From NCBI GenBank assembly GCA_964567745.1, contig CAZMNY010000060.1, positions 1-37,486 on the forward strand: 37,486 nucleotides of DNA, in the 5' to 3' direction. The notes under the pieces were generated by a model. It was not told the DNA's origin. It searched no databases and saw only the letters and a list, made by a program, of their open reading frames with translations. Of the stretch, positions 8,285-16,880 are shown in pieces. The translations under genes were made by a program, and so were the position numbers. The stretch's first letter is position 1. Each line of letters begins with the position of its first letter. The DNA comes from CAZMNY01 sp964567745. GTDB taxonomy: Bacteria; Planctomycetota; Planctomycetia; Pirellulales; Pirellulaceae.

Positions 8285-10063
8285 TTAGGTCTTTAGCACT
8301 CGCTGCAATTCGTTGAGCGAAGTCACGCCCTGAGCGACCAAGAGGATTCCTTCCTCTTGGATATTCCGGGTGCCTCCTTGTTTTGCAATTTGGCGAAGGC
8401 TATCCAGATTAGGCTTATCAACGAGCCCGTTGCGCAAGGGATCGGTCACCTCCAACAGCTCAAAAATTCCGATCCGGCCGCGATACCCGACCCCGTGGCA
8501 ATCGGGACAAACCTCCGGCTCGCCCTTCTTGGTCTCCTGACCTGGCGGCGGCGGCTGCCATTCGCGGTAGAGAAACTGCACTCTTCCCTGCGGAATGCCT
8601 AAGCGCTGGAGCAACTGCGGCGGCGGTTCGTAAGGCTGCTTGCAGCTCTTGCACAATCGCCTCACAAGACGCTGATTGATAACGGCGGTCACCGCTTGCG
8701 CGAATTCCTCGGCCGGCGCTTTCAGCAGCAACACTCTCAGCAGCGCTTCCACCGCTTCTTTGGCCCGCACCGAGACGACCACCAAACGATCTTCGACGTT
8801 AACTTGTTCGCAAAGCTTCCGCACCGTTTCCGCGTTTGGCAAGTCCGGCACGACGAACGCGTCGGGTTGTTTCAACGACAGATTGTGGATCATCTGATCA
8901 GGTGTTTCGCCGGCTGCCGCGTCATACTCGGCGACGTCCAAGTTCTCGATGTAGGGCAGCAAGTTGGCCTTGTCTTGGATCGATGAAAAGTCGCGGAGCA
9001 TTCGGTCGGTATGGTTGATTGCGGCGACTGTCGACGTGGTCAGCCCGCCTTGAGGAAGCGAGGAGATGATCACAATCCCCTTTTGCTTCAGAAATATAGC
9101 CGCCCGATCCCTCAGCTTTTCGCGCATTCCAAGTTGTTCGAGCGTCTTGAGGTTCTTCCCTCCATCGTCGATGTCCAGCAGTGCTCGTTCACCCGTGGGA
9201 GTTCCCTGGGTCGTCAATGTGAGAGTCCATTTGTCTCGCGCGACCTTGAACTTGACGTATCCCTCCTGCCTGGAGCGACGGTCCTCGATTTTCATGTTGC
9301 ACATCTTCTTCAAGACGGCCAGCAACATGTCGTACGATTCGCGATCGCGCGGGTCGAGGTTGTGCCAAAGGCCATCGACCTCATACTTCACAGCGACGCT
9401 GTCCTTGGTGTAGTCCAGCACGCAGCGGCTCGCACGCTTCCGCTTAATGTCGTCGACCAGTTCTTTGAGGGACACGAAGGCGGGCGACTGTCGAGCAGAG
9501 ATCAGGTTGGTTTGGTTGTCGGCTTCGGTCGGCGCGGAATGGCAAGAGAATTCGATCGGCGGGCCGTCCTCGTACGACATTTTCTTTTGCGGCTTGGCCT
9601 TGCGCTTCTTACCGATGTTCATGAACCACAATTTGATGTGGGCCGCCGTCATCACTTTTTCATCGTCTTGGACTTTCGCGTTTCGCTGGAACACATAGAT
9701 TCCGATTGGCACAAAGTATGCCAAAACGACAAGTCCGATGCTAATGGCGTAAAGCGGGATGACGAGAGCGACGATGGCGAAGATCGGCAAAAAGGAAAAA
9801 ACGATAATTGGATTCCAAATGTGCGCGGGCATGCCGATGCCCTCGCCGATCTCGTCGGTGTCGCGACTGACCCAGTCGGTCGTATAGACCCACATCAGGA
9901 AAACGATCCAGAGACCCAGGATTTTGGGCCAAGCCAAATAGAAGCCGGAGCCTCGCTCGAGAGGATCGCCCGAATAGGACCAATCCTGAGCGTATGCCCA
10001 TTCCGGACCAACCAGCAAAATCAGGCAGGCGCCGGCGAACACAATCAGGTTGCGATTCATCAA
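8285..10063 (-). CDS. Membrane-anchored GspE/PilB-family protein with degenerate ATPase motifs
   Basis: A 592-residue member of the type II secretion/type IV pilus ATPase family, with an unusual N-terminus: a signal-like segment (6-25) and three further hydrophobic helices (about 43-62, 84-103, 106-125). Residues 195-300 match the N2 domain and 310-592 the ATPase core. Every nucleotide motif has changed. The Walker A equivalent reads LPQGGLTTS (336-344) without the P-loop Lys. The Asp box is QDKAN (363-367) instead of EDPVE. Walker B is VVPDLPN (404-410) instead of LVGEIRD. The His box carries Arg at both His positions (R426, R433). The zinc pairs C471/C474 and C519/C522 and the YRGRIGIFELLEV signature are intact. 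It overlaps the pilT-like gene by 4 bp (ATGA), implying coupled translation. Confidence 0.85.
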   Translation of the reverse strand: MMNRNLIVFAGACLILLVGPEWAYAQDWSYSGDPLERGSGFYLAWPKILGLWIVFLMWVYTTDWVSRDTDEIGEGIGMPAHIWNPIIVFSFLPIFAIVALVIPLYAISIGLVVLAYFVPIGIYVFQRNAKVQDDEKVMTAAHIKLWFMNIGKKRKAKPQKKMSYEDGPPIEFSCHSAPTEADNQTNLISARQSPAFVSLKELVDDIKRKRASRCVLDYTKDSVAVKYEVDGLWHNLDPRDRESYDMLLAVLKKMCNMKIEDRRSRQEGYVKFKVARDKWTLTLTTQGTPTGERALLDIDDGGKNLKTLEQLGMREKLRDRAAIFLKQKGIVIISSLPQGGLTTSTVAAINHTDRMLRDFSSIQDKANLLPYIENLDVAEYDAAAGETPDQMIHNLSLKQPDAFVVPDLPNAETVRKLCEQVNVEDRLVVVSVRAKEAVEALLRVLLLKAPAEEFAQAVTAVINQRLVRRLCKSCKQPYEPPPQLLQRLGIPQGRVQFLYREWQPPPPGQETKKGEPEVCPDCHGVGYRGRIGIFELLEVTDPLRNGLVDKPNLDSLRQIAKQGGTRNIQEEGILLVAQGVTSLNELQRVLKT

Positions 10064-11250
10064 AGGATTCCAGGTTGCGATACGTTGATGCCTTTTAGCG
10101 CCATCTTCAATGCATCGGGGTTGGGGGCGACTTGGAAGGCCGTTGGCCGATCGATCAGTCTGTCATCGATCAACTGTTTCAAACTCATCGTGAAATCTTG
10201 CATTCCCTCCGCGATGCCAATCCGGATCGCGTCGGGCAACTTGTGGTCGTCGCCTTCCAAGACGAGCTTCACAATCATCGGCGTGAAGAACATGATCTCC
10301 ACCGTCGGGACTCGGTGCACGTCCTCGCGAATCGTCGGCAACAGTTTCTGAGCCACAATTCCCTTCATGTTGAAGGCGATCGCGCTGCGAATAGCGCCGT
10401 GCATTTCTTCGGGGAACAAGTCGAGAACACGTCCGATCGTGGTCGCGGCGCTGGACGCGTGAATCGTTCCGTAGACCAAGTGCCCCGTCTCTGCGGCGTG
10501 GATCGCCGTCATGAACGTCTCTTCATCACGCATTTCGCCGACGAGCATCACGTCGGGGTCTTCACGCACGGCATGCTTCATCCCGATTGCGAAGTCCTTT
10601 ACGTCCAAGCCGACTTCACGTTGATTGATCAGACATTTGTCCTGAGTGAACACGAATTCAATCGGGTCTTCGAGCGTCAGGATATGCTTGCGATACTTGT
10701 TGTTGATGTAATTCAGCATCGACGCAATCGTGGTCGATTTGCCCGATCCGGTGACACCGGCGAGAAGCACCATGCCCTGGTCCCAGTTACACAGCTTTTC
10801 AACTGCTCCCGGCAGATAGAGACCTTCAAACACCGGGATAAAGTTGTTAATTCGGCGAGCCACCAAGCCGATGCGGCCGAGCTGGGTGAGCATGTTGACT
10901 CGGAATCGCCAGGAGACGCCATCGACATCGCAGACGTGGGCAAAGTCGCAGCCGCCGTCTTCGTCGAAGATGCGTCGAGTGCGATCGTCCATCATCGGAA
11001 GCAGCAGTTTGACCATCTCCTCGGCGTCGACCGGGCCTCGGTTGAGCGGCCTGAGTTCGCCCTTGGTTCGCACCATCGGAGGGCTATCGACCTTCATGTG
11101 GAGGTCAGAGCCTTCGAGCTTGACGAGAGCCCGGAAGTACTTGTCGACCTCCAAGTCCTCACGAATGTTCATCAAGCGTTTGGCAAGATCATCCGCGATG
11201 TCTTCGCCGGTACGCTCAGTCGATGGTGCTTCCGACTTACTCGACACCAT
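10060..11250 (-). CDS. pilT: PilT/PilU-type twitching motility ATPase
   Basis: A 396-residue hexameric retraction-type ATPase. The N-terminal PAS-like domain includes the family signature GSDLHMKVDSPPMVR (47-61). The core has intact motifs: Walker A GVTGSGKS (165-172), Asp box EDPIE (194-198), an arginine-containing HAVREDPDVMLVGEMRDEET stretch with Walker B, and the His box TGHLVYGTIHAS (255-266). In type IV pilus systems PilT drives pilus disassembly; no pilus structural gene lies in this window. It starts 2 bp after hisF stops and overlaps the next gene by 4 bp, so the three are probably one transcript. PilU or a planctomycete-specific paralogue are alternatives to PilT proper. Confidence 0.88.
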   Translation of the reverse strand: MVSSKSEAPSTERTGEDIADDLAKRLMNIREDLEVDKYFRALVKLEGSDLHMKVDSPPMVRTKGELRPLNRGPVDAEEMVKLLLPMMDDRTRRIFDEDGGCDFAHVCDVDGVSWRFRVNMLTQLGRIGLVARRINNFIPVFEGLYLPGAVEKLCNWDQGMVLLAGVTGSGKSTTIASMLNYINNKYRKHILTLEDPIEFVFTQDKCLINQREVGLDVKDFAIGMKHAVREDPDVMLVGEMRDEETFMTAIHAAETGHLVYGTIHASSAATTIGRVLDLFPEEMHGAIRSAIAFNMKGIVAQKLLPTIREDVHRVPTVEIMFFTPMIVKLVLEGDDHKLPDAIRIGIAEGMQDFTMSLKQLIDDRLIDRPTAFQVAPNPDALKMALKGINVSQPGIL

Positions 11251-11252
11251 AA

Positions 11253-12035
11253 TTATGCTCCTAGGGAAGCGAGGCGAACGGGCACGCCCATTTCCGCCAT
11301 GATCTGTTTGGTTTGTTGAATCGTGTATTCGCCGAAGTGAAAAATGCTCGCCGCCAAAGCCGCGTCAGCTTTGCCGAGCGTGATTGCTTCGGCGAGGTGT
11401 TCGGGCTTGCCGGCGCCGCCGCTGGCGACCACGGGAATCGAAACCGCCTCGCTGACCGCCGCGGTGATTTCGAGATCGTAGCCGTCCTTGACGCCGTCGC
11501 AGTCCATGCTCGTCAGGACAATTTCACCCGCTCCCAATTGTTCGACTTCCTGAGCCCAGGCGACCGTTTCCAGGCCGGTGGTCGTTCGACCGCCGTTGAT
11601 GTGGACTTCCCAGACTTCTCGGCCGTCGCGTTGCACGCGCTTGGGGTCGATGTTGACGACGATGCACTGGCTCCCAAATCGTAAGGCCGCCTCACGCACG
11701 AAATCTGGGTTCTGGCAGGCGGCTGAATTGATCGAGACTTTGTCGCTGCCTGCGTTCAGTAGAGCGCGAATGTCTTCAAGCGTTCGCACTCCGCCCCCCA
11801 CCGTCAGCGGCATGAAGACCTGCTCGGCCGTTCGCTCGACGACATCGATCATGATGTCTCGCTTTTCATGGCTGGCCGTTATATCGAGAAAGACCAGCTC
11901 GTCAGCGCCCTCTTGTTCGTAGCGCGCAGCCACCTCGACGGGATCGCCCGCATCGCGCAGGTTGAGGAAGTTCGTGCCCTTAACCACACGCCCCAAATTG
12001 ACGTCCAGGCAGGGAATCACACGCTTTGCGAGCAT
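11253..12035 (-). CDS. hisF: Imidazole glycerol phosphate synthase subunit HisF
   Basis: A 260-residue cyclase subunit of histidine biosynthesis. With HisH it converts PRFAR and ammonia from glutamine to imidazole glycerol phosphate and AICAR. The (beta/alpha)8 barrel is full length with both catalytic aspartates: D11 in RVIPCLDV and D130 in VVNIDPKR. Phosphate-binding loops are present (TVGGGVRTLEDIR near 78-90, and VVASGGAGKPEHL). No other his gene is adjacent. Instead it leads a tight run with the pilT-like and gspE-like genes, a chance-looking operon seen when housekeeping genes are scattered. A good minus-strand terminator lies just upstream (12085-12110), isolating it from the previous gene. 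Confidence 0.97.
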   Translation of the reverse strand: MLAKRVIPCLDVNLGRVVKGTNFLNLRDAGDPVEVAARYEQEGADELVFLDITASHEKRDIMIDVVERTAEQVFMPLTVGGGVRTLEDIRALLNAGSDKVSINSAACQNPDFVREAALRFGSQCIVVNIDPKRVQRDGREVWEVHINGGRTTTGLETVAWAQEVEQLGAGEIVLTSMDCDGVKDGYDLEITAAVSEAVSIPVVASGGAGKPEHLAEAITLGKADAALAASIFHFGEYTIQQTKQIMAEMGVPVRLASLGA

Positions 12036-12084
12036 GAGAGGCTATGGGGTGTCCAAAAATGTCGGCAAGTTTGAGTCGAGCACT

Positions 12085-12110
12085 AAAAAAGCGGCTTCAA
12101 AAGCAGCCGC
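12085..12110 (-). terminator. Rho-independent terminator
   Basis: Read on the minus strand: GCGGCT, an 8-base loop, AGCCGC, then six Ts, a classic intrinsic terminator with a perfect 6-bp GC-rich stem (12105-12110 with 12091-12096) and a U-tract at 12085-12090. It ends transcripts coming from the oxidoreductase gene at 12314-13510 and separates them from hisF. Confidence 0.8.
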
Positions 12111-12278
12111 AAATCCATACTAATCACTCCGCTGCGGCGGCGTGCGGTTTGATCGATGGAAACGATCGTCATGAGGTGGATGCGTGGCTTGAATGAGCGG
12201 TCCCTGCGTACCTATGGTGCGAGCAAGCCAAGCTCCTACTCTAAGTCGATCCGATACCCGGGTCAACTAAGCGAAGAG

Positions 12279-12293
12279 CCCGTGAAACACGGG
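12279..12293. other. Small perfect hairpin
   Basis: CCCGTG-AAA-CACGGG, 21 bp beyond the stop codon of the minus-strand oxidoreductase gene. No U-tract follows, so it may only protect the 3' end of the mRNA. Confidence 0.4.
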
Positions 12294-12313
12294 AAATGAG
12301 CCAATACTTGGAC

Positions 12314-13510
12314 CTAGGGCCGAGCCCGTGAGTGGGCCAGGGGAAGCCAACCGCCGTTTTCCTTGCTGCTGGCCACGCATTGCTCGATGAAATACATGCC
12401 TTCGACGCCGTCGTTCACATTCGGATAAATCGTGTCCCGCCGCTCGAACGGCTCACCCGACGCTCGTTTCACCATGTCATCGTAGGCGGCTCGGTAGACG
12501 TTGGCGAAGGCCTCGAAAAACGCCTCGGGATGCCCCGACGGCAAACGGCAAGCCGCCGCGCCCGTCTCGGTCATGTAGGGCGCGTTGGGGTCGCGAGTGT
12601 AGAGCCGATGAGGTTGGCCGTTGGTTCGAACTGTCATCACATTCGGCTCCTCCTGCCGCCATTGCAATGAACCCTTCGTGCCGTCGATCTCGATGAACAG
12701 ATCGTTTTCACGCCCGTGGCTGATCTGCGACGCGCTCAGCGTCCCCAAGCCTCCGTTTTGGAATCGAATCACGGCCGTCCCGTAATCGTCCAGTTGGCGG
12801 CCTTCTTCGAACGAGCGAAGGTGGCAGCTGATTTGCTCGGGCATCAAACCCGTCATATAACGGGCAAGATTGAAGGCGTGGGTGCCGATGTCGCCGAAGC
12901 ATCCCGCCGCCCCGCTCTTCGCCGGATCCGATCTCCAAGAAGCCTGCTTGTGATCGCTGGTTTCCAGTCGAGTGCGCAACCAGCCCTGCATGTAGCAGAC
13001 TCGAAACGCTTGGATTTCACCGAACTCGCCGGCTTGGATCATCTCGCGGGCCTGGCGGACCAAAGGGTAACCCGTGTAGTTGTGAGTTACCGCGAAGACG
13101 ACGTCAGAGTTGTCGACCGCGGCGGCGAGCTCTTCTGCTTGAGCCAAATTGAACGTCAGCGGCTTATCGCAAATCACGTTGAAGCCCGCGTCCACAGCCG
13201 CTTTGGCGATCTCGAAGTGGGTGTGGTTGGGAGTCGCAACCGAGACGAAATCGATCCGCTCGTCGGCCGGCAATGCAAGCTCTCGCTCGATCATTTCGGT
13301 GTAAGACGAGTAGGCTCGGTTTTCTGCGATATCGTAATCGGGCGCCGACGCCTTGGCTCGTTCGGGATTCGACGAAAGCGCGCCAGCCACCAATGCGGCT
13401 CGGTTGTCCAGCACGGCGGCCGTTGCATGCACGCGGCCGATGAAAGAACCCTGACCGCCGCCCACCAACGCCATTCGCAACTTGCGATTCAATTCACCGT
13501 TTGTCGCCAT
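12314..13510 (-). CDS. Gfo/Idh/MocA-family oxidoreductase
   Basis: A 398-residue NAD(P)-dependent dehydrogenase of the glucose-fructose oxidoreductase/inositol dehydrogenase family. The Rossmann domain opens with MALVGGGQGSFIG (13-25). Then come FVSVATPNHTHFEIA (88-102), the catalytic Lys motif CDKPLTF (114-120), and the C-terminal beta-sheet domain with GDIGTHAFNLARYM (206-219), where the Asp/His pair is typical of the active site. No signal peptide is present, so it is cytoplasmic. The family oxidises sugars, inositols or their derivatives; the substrate is not readable from sequence. It is monocistronic, followed by a hairpin and a rho-independent terminator. Confidence 0.92.
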   Translation of the reverse strand: MATNGELNRKLRMALVGGGQGSFIGRVHATAAVLDNRAALVAGALSSNPERAKASAPDYDIAENRAYSSYTEMIERELALPADERIDFVSVATPNHTHFEIAKAAVDAGFNVICDKPLTFNLAQAEELAAAVDNSDVVFAVTHNYTGYPLVRQAREMIQAGEFGEIQAFRVCYMQGWLRTRLETSDHKQASWRSDPAKSGAAGCFGDIGTHAFNLARYMTGLMPEQISCHLRSFEEGRQLDDYGTAVIRFQNGGLGTLSASQISHGRENDLFIEIDGTKGSLQWRQEEPNVMTVRTNGQPHRLYTRDPNAPYMTETGAAACRLPSGHPEAFFEAFANVYRAAYDDMVKRASGEPFERRDTIYPNVNDGVEGMYFIEQCVASSKENGGWLPLAHSRARP

Positions 13511-13638
13511 AGCTCAACCACTCCCAAACCAGCACTCGAGAATTTACAACAAATGTTGTTCTAACAGATTCTCGGGCCGTTGTCGGTCGCGCCAAGCCAT
13601 GGCTTGGCGGATTTGCACCGCGCTTTGCTCCTGAAATT

Positions 13639-14187
13639 CTACTCCTGAATGTCGATGGCTCGGGCTTTGCCTTTTCCGATCAACTTCATCGGCATAATCC
13701 CTTGATTACCGACTTGGGTCGCGATTTGATTGCTCCATGGCAACCCGTAGGCGGCATAGTTGCCCGTGTTCGAGTCGACCACGTAGACCAGCGAATCGGC
13801 TGGGCGGAACCCGCCGGCTCGCACACGAAACGCCGCTCGTCCTGTGACCATCAAGTACGACGGCTTCTTGCCTCGCTCGACGCCCAGATCGGCGACCACG
13901 TTGTGCTTGAACATTCCGCCGATCAAACCGGTTCTTGCATTGAGAACGGAGCAGGTGATCTCGCCCGTCAGGAAATCGAGAAAGAAGATCCCCTCGACGC
14001 CATCCGCGACGGCGCCCGTGGCGATGGCGAAGTTGTCGCTGCCGTGGGTGGCTGAGGCATGAAGAGCATGTTCGGGCAAGACGGGCTGCGGTGTTGAGCG
14101 GAACGCGCCGATGGCACCGAACAACATACCGAGTCCGAAAACGAGTCCAATTCCAATTCCGGCACTAAAGTGAAGCCACTTTTTCAT
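13639..14187 (-). CDS. Membrane-anchored protein of unknown function
   Basis: A 182-residue protein. I chose the ATG at 14187 because it gives a clean N-terminal signal-anchor (MKKWLHFSAGIGIGLVFGLG, helix to about residue 28) and follows an AGGG site by about 9 bases; a longer in-frame start adds 15 residues with no feature. Residues 45-180 look like a beta-rich domain: FAIATGAVADGVEGIFFLD, a LTGEITCSVLN strand pair, YLMVTGRA, SLVYVVDSNTGNYAAYGLPW and GKARAIDIQE. A WD/propeller-like fragment is possible. The cytoplasm-to-periplasm orientation and the VVDSNTGNYA motif recall a small conserved planctomycete family, but I cannot name it. Confidence 0.7.
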   Translation of the reverse strand: MKKWLHFSAGIGIGLVFGLGMLFGAIGAFRSTPQPVLPEHALHASATHGSDNFAIATGAVADGVEGIFFLDFLTGEITCSVLNARTGLIGGMFKHNVVADLGVERGKKPSYLMVTGRAAFRVRAGGFRPADSLVYVVDSNTGNYAAYGLPWSNQIATQVGNQGIMPMKLIGKGKARAIDIQE

Positions 14188-14510
14188 TGTCCCATCCCTT
14201 ATTAATTGTGCGAAGTTGCAGCCCGCCGTCAATTCGCGAAATTCAACAGAATTCCGGTTTTTCCCCTGCGGACATTGGTTTCGTTGTCAGCTGCTCGGTC
14301 CGTCGTCATTGTACGGCTCGCGATACCCCCTCGCAAACGTTCTCGAGCGAGTCGCAGCCGGTTGACTCCTCGCCAAAGATACGCGGAATTTCCCATTCTC
14401 CCAATAGAAAACCTGCCATCCGGTCTCAAGTCGAACTGCCCAATCGAACCGGAACCGTTCAACCCCCACCCCCTCTTCACGCGCCCTGCGGATAATGAAA
14501 GACTAAGACG
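14188..14510. other. Divergent intergenic region upstream of thiS
   Basis: This 323-bp stretch separates a minus-strand gene start from thiS. I looked for a TPP riboswitch (CUGAGA plus the ACCUGAUCUGGAUAAUGCCAG-like core) and did not find one. I see no strong promoter or repeat. The stretch just before thiS is pyrimidine-rich. Confidence 0.5.
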
Positions 14511-14711
14511 ATGAATATCTCACTCAATGGCGAGCCCCATGTGGCCCCAAATAGCGCTTCGCTAGCTGATCTGCTCCGCGATTTGCAGATTTCGTGTCGA
14601 GAAGTCGCGGTTGAGGTGAATCTCGAGTTGATACCTCGAGACGAGCACGAGAAGCATACTCTCGTTGAAGCGGACCGCGTTGAAGTCGTTCGATTGGTCG
14701 GCGGAGGTTAA
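14511..14711 (+). CDS. thiS: Sulfur carrier protein ThiS
   Basis: A 66-residue ubiquitin-like sulfur carrier for the thiazole half of thiamine. Family marks: MNISLNGEPH at the start, the SLADLLRDLQ helix, AVEVNLELIPRDEHE, and the C-terminal VEVVRLVGGG, whose terminal glycine is adenylated and then thiocarboxylated. It ends in three glycines rather than the usual two, which is tolerated in some homologues. The thiG gene begins 6 bp after its stop, so they are co-translated partners. No thiF, thiH or thiO is in the window. Confidence 0.92.
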   Translation: MNISLNGEPHVAPNSASLADLLRDLQISCREVAVEVNLELIPRDEHEKHTLVEADRVEVVRLVGGG

Positions 14712-14717
14712 GCAGCG

Positions 14718-15581
14718 ATGACTCAAACCAACATCGAAAACAGCTCGGCAGCCGACGCTGGCGTGAGGATCGGAGACCAGCATCTCCGGAGCCGGTTGAT
14801 CGTGGGGACGGGCAAGTACGACAACCTCGACGAGATGCGAGATTCGATCGATGCATCGGGCGCCGATTGTGTCACCGTGGCCGTTCGACGCGATCGATTG
14901 TACGACCGCGAAGGCCAGAATGTGCTGGACTTTCTCGATCTGAGTAAGACCGTCTTGTTGCCAAACACCGCGGGTTGCTACAACGCTCAGGACGCTGTCA
15001 GGACCGCCAGGATGGGGCGAGAAATTCTCCGCAACCTAGGCAATTCCGGCGCGGATTGGGTCAAGCTCGAAGTGCTCGGCGACAGTAAGACATTGCTGCC
15101 CGACCCGATGGCGACGCTCGAAGCGACCGAGCAGCTTGTCGACGAGGGCTTTCAGGTCCTCTGCTATACCAGCGACGATCCCGTCACCGCTCGGCGACTC
15201 AAACAGGCCGGTGCCGTGAGCGTCATGCCGGCCGGCAGTCCCATCGGATCGGGCCAAGGCATTCTCAACCCCAACAACATTCGCATATGTCTCGAATACC
15301 TCAAGGACGGCGACCCGGATTATCCGGTCATTGTCGACGCGGGAGTCGGTACAGCCAGCGACGTCGCATTCGCGATGGAACTTGGCGCCGACGGTGTGCT
15401 TCTCAACACGGCCATCGCCCACGCTCGCGATCCGGTCGGTATGGCTCGAGCCATGAAGGCCGCTGTGCAAGCCGGTTGGTGGGCCAGCCAATCGGGCCGA
15501 ATTCCCAAACGACTTTACGCCACCGCCAGTAGTCCCGAGGACGGCGTCGTCGCCTCACATCCCTATCCGCGCGGCAGTTAA
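14718..15581 (+). CDS. thiG: Thiazole synthase ThiG
   Basis: A 287-residue TIM-barrel enzyme that builds the thiazole phosphate of thiamine from 1-deoxyxylulose 5-phosphate, dehydroglycine and ThiS thiocarboxylate. The Schiff-base lysine is K116 in ADWVKLEVLGD. Other signatures are RLIVGTGKYDNLDEM, LPNTAGCYNAQDAVRTARMGRE, MPAGSPIGSGQGI and the phosphate loop IVDAGVGTASDVAFAMELGADGVLLNTAIA. It is slightly longer than typical (about 255-270) because of short N- and C-terminal extensions. It sits 6 bp after thiS and meets the Yip1-domain gene tail-to-tail 6 bp later, with almost no room for a terminator. Confidence 0.96.
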   Translation: MTQTNIENSSAADAGVRIGDQHLRSRLIVGTGKYDNLDEMRDSIDASGADCVTVAVRRDRLYDREGQNVLDFLDLSKTVLLPNTAGCYNAQDAVRTARMGREILRNLGNSGADWVKLEVLGDSKTLLPDPMATLEATEQLVDEGFQVLCYTSDDPVTARRLKQAGAVSVMPAGSPIGSGQGILNPNNIRICLEYLKDGDPDYPVIVDAGVGTASDVAFAMELGADGVLLNTAIAHARDPVGMARAMKAAVQAGWWASQSGRIPKRLYATASSPEDGVVASHPYPRGS

Positions 15582-15587
15582 AGCTGT

Positions 15588-16880
15588 CTACCCGCCAGAG
15601 AGTGCGCCGACCATTATTCCCAACAAGACCATAATTGGGAGCACGATCAGGACGGGTGCGAAAATGGCCAGTGCCGCTTTCCCGCCCGAGATCTCGTGCG
15701 CGCGGGAGAGCCCTACGATCAATGCAATCAGCATGAAGATAGGGGCCACCACGTACGAGACGCAAGGAATCACGTAGATCAGAACGGATGACCCCAGGCT
15801 GAAACATACAACCCGGTAAGTCGTTTCGAAGCCTCTGCGGGCCCCGCCAAGCATCATTAGGATGACGTGAAGCACGCCAGCCTGAATGAAACTGTTCAGG
15901 ATCACGCCGGGGATCGCAATGCCGATCGATATGACAGCCGATATCAAGATGGTGACCAAACTGCCTCCAATCGCGGCGGCCAATCGCTCGCCGTCGACAT
16001 TTTCTGCCGAGGCCAATCCGAGACCCAAACCCGCGAACATCCCCACCAACGCCCATCCGAAGATAGCAGCAATGGCGATGGCCATCGTGAGGCAGAGATA
16101 ACCCATTGGCGAGCCAAGCCCGCCCGTGCAGCGCATTCGTGAAAACGCATCGCTCGGGTTGAGCAGCACCATTTTCGCGGTGCGACTGAGTTTCGCGTCG
16201 CCTTTGTTTCTTTCCCAAGGCAGTCCCGAGCGATCGCCACTGCTGATTGGCTTTTGCGGCTTCCCCATGGAAGAAGAGGTCGGCGAAGCAAACGGGTTGG
16301 GCGATGACGAGAGTCCTCCGCCCACAGCGGGTGCCGCGTTCGATTCTGCGGAGGCCCAATCGTATGGGTTGTCGGGACCCGAGCCGCCAGCGTTTCCTAG
16401 CGGCGTCAGACCACCGGAATCGACGGGCGTCAGACTGGCGGGGCCGACCGGCGTCAAGGTCGGCAAGGCGTCGCCTTGAGCTGGGGTGAGTCCGCCGACG
16501 GGTGCCAAGCCTCCGCCGACAGGCGTCGAGCCCCCGCCTCCCGCCGTCTCGTTGCCTGTTGGCGTGAGCCCTGGCGAACTGTCAACGGGAGTGAGTCCAG
16601 CGGGCGCCGGGGCACCGCCTACGGGTGTCAATCCCGCCGCGCCTCCAGCTGCTGTCGCGGTGCCGTCCGTCGCTGAGGTCGGCCGTGAGACGGGAGTCAA
16701 ACCGGCAAAGTTATTCGAGTCGGGGCGAGGCGCGAGCCCTTCGAGGGGCGACAGAGGATCGGCTTGTACGAGCGGTGCCGGTTTGGGCGACAGATCGAAA
16801 TCGGGTGCCTTGCTGGGCGTAGACGCAGCCGGTTGAGCGGGAATTTGAAAGATCGAACGGCAGTGCGGGCACCGCCCCAT
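15588..16880 (-). CDS. Yip1-like membrane protein with GLTPV repeats (C-terminal part of a frame split by TAG)
   Basis: From the first ATG (16880) this is 430 residues. It begins inside a zinc ribbon (MGRCPHCRSIFQIP), and the in-frame codons above it supply the missing half (IQFDCPSCGEEVATPRETAGK). No ATG, GTG, TTG or CTG lies between that half and the TAG at 17058-17060, so this start would leave a broken ribbon. Residues 30-200 form a disordered linker with about ten GLTPV-type motifs. Residues 225-430 are a Yip1-like domain: AKMVLLNPSDAFSRMR, then five hydrophobic segments. Yip1-domain proteins are membrane proteins of unclear bacterial function. It most likely belongs with the five-ribbon frame upstream as one protein. 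Confidence 0.7.
   Translation of the reverse strand: MGRCPHCRSIFQIPAQPAASTPSKAPDFDLSPKPAPLVQADPLSPLEGLAPRPDSNNFAGLTPVSRPTSATDGTATAAGGAAGLTPVGGAPAPAGLTPVDSSPGLTPTGNETAGGGGSTPVGGGLAPVGGLTPAQGDALPTLTPVGPASLTPVDSGGLTPLGNAGGSGPDNPYDWASAESNAAPAVGGGLSSSPNPFASPTSSSMGKPQKPISSGDRSGLPWERNKGDAKLSRTAKMVLLNPSDAFSRMRCTGGLGSPMGYLCLTMAIAIAAIFGWALVGMFAGLGLGLASAENVDGERLAAAIGGSLVTILISAVISIGIAIPGVILNSFIQAGVLHVILMMLGGARRGFETTYRVVCFSLGSSVLIYVIPCVSYVVAPIFMLIALIVGLSRAHEISGGKAALAIFAPVLIVLPIMVLLGIMVGALSGG

Noticed and set aside
9011..11319. Long plus-strand open frames opposite the gspE-like and pilT-like genes
   Set aside because: Antisense shadows; no motif, no ribosome-binding site, and the minus-strand genes have recognisable domains.
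14188..14510. TPP riboswitch before thiS
   Set aside because: The expected conserved core sequences are absent.
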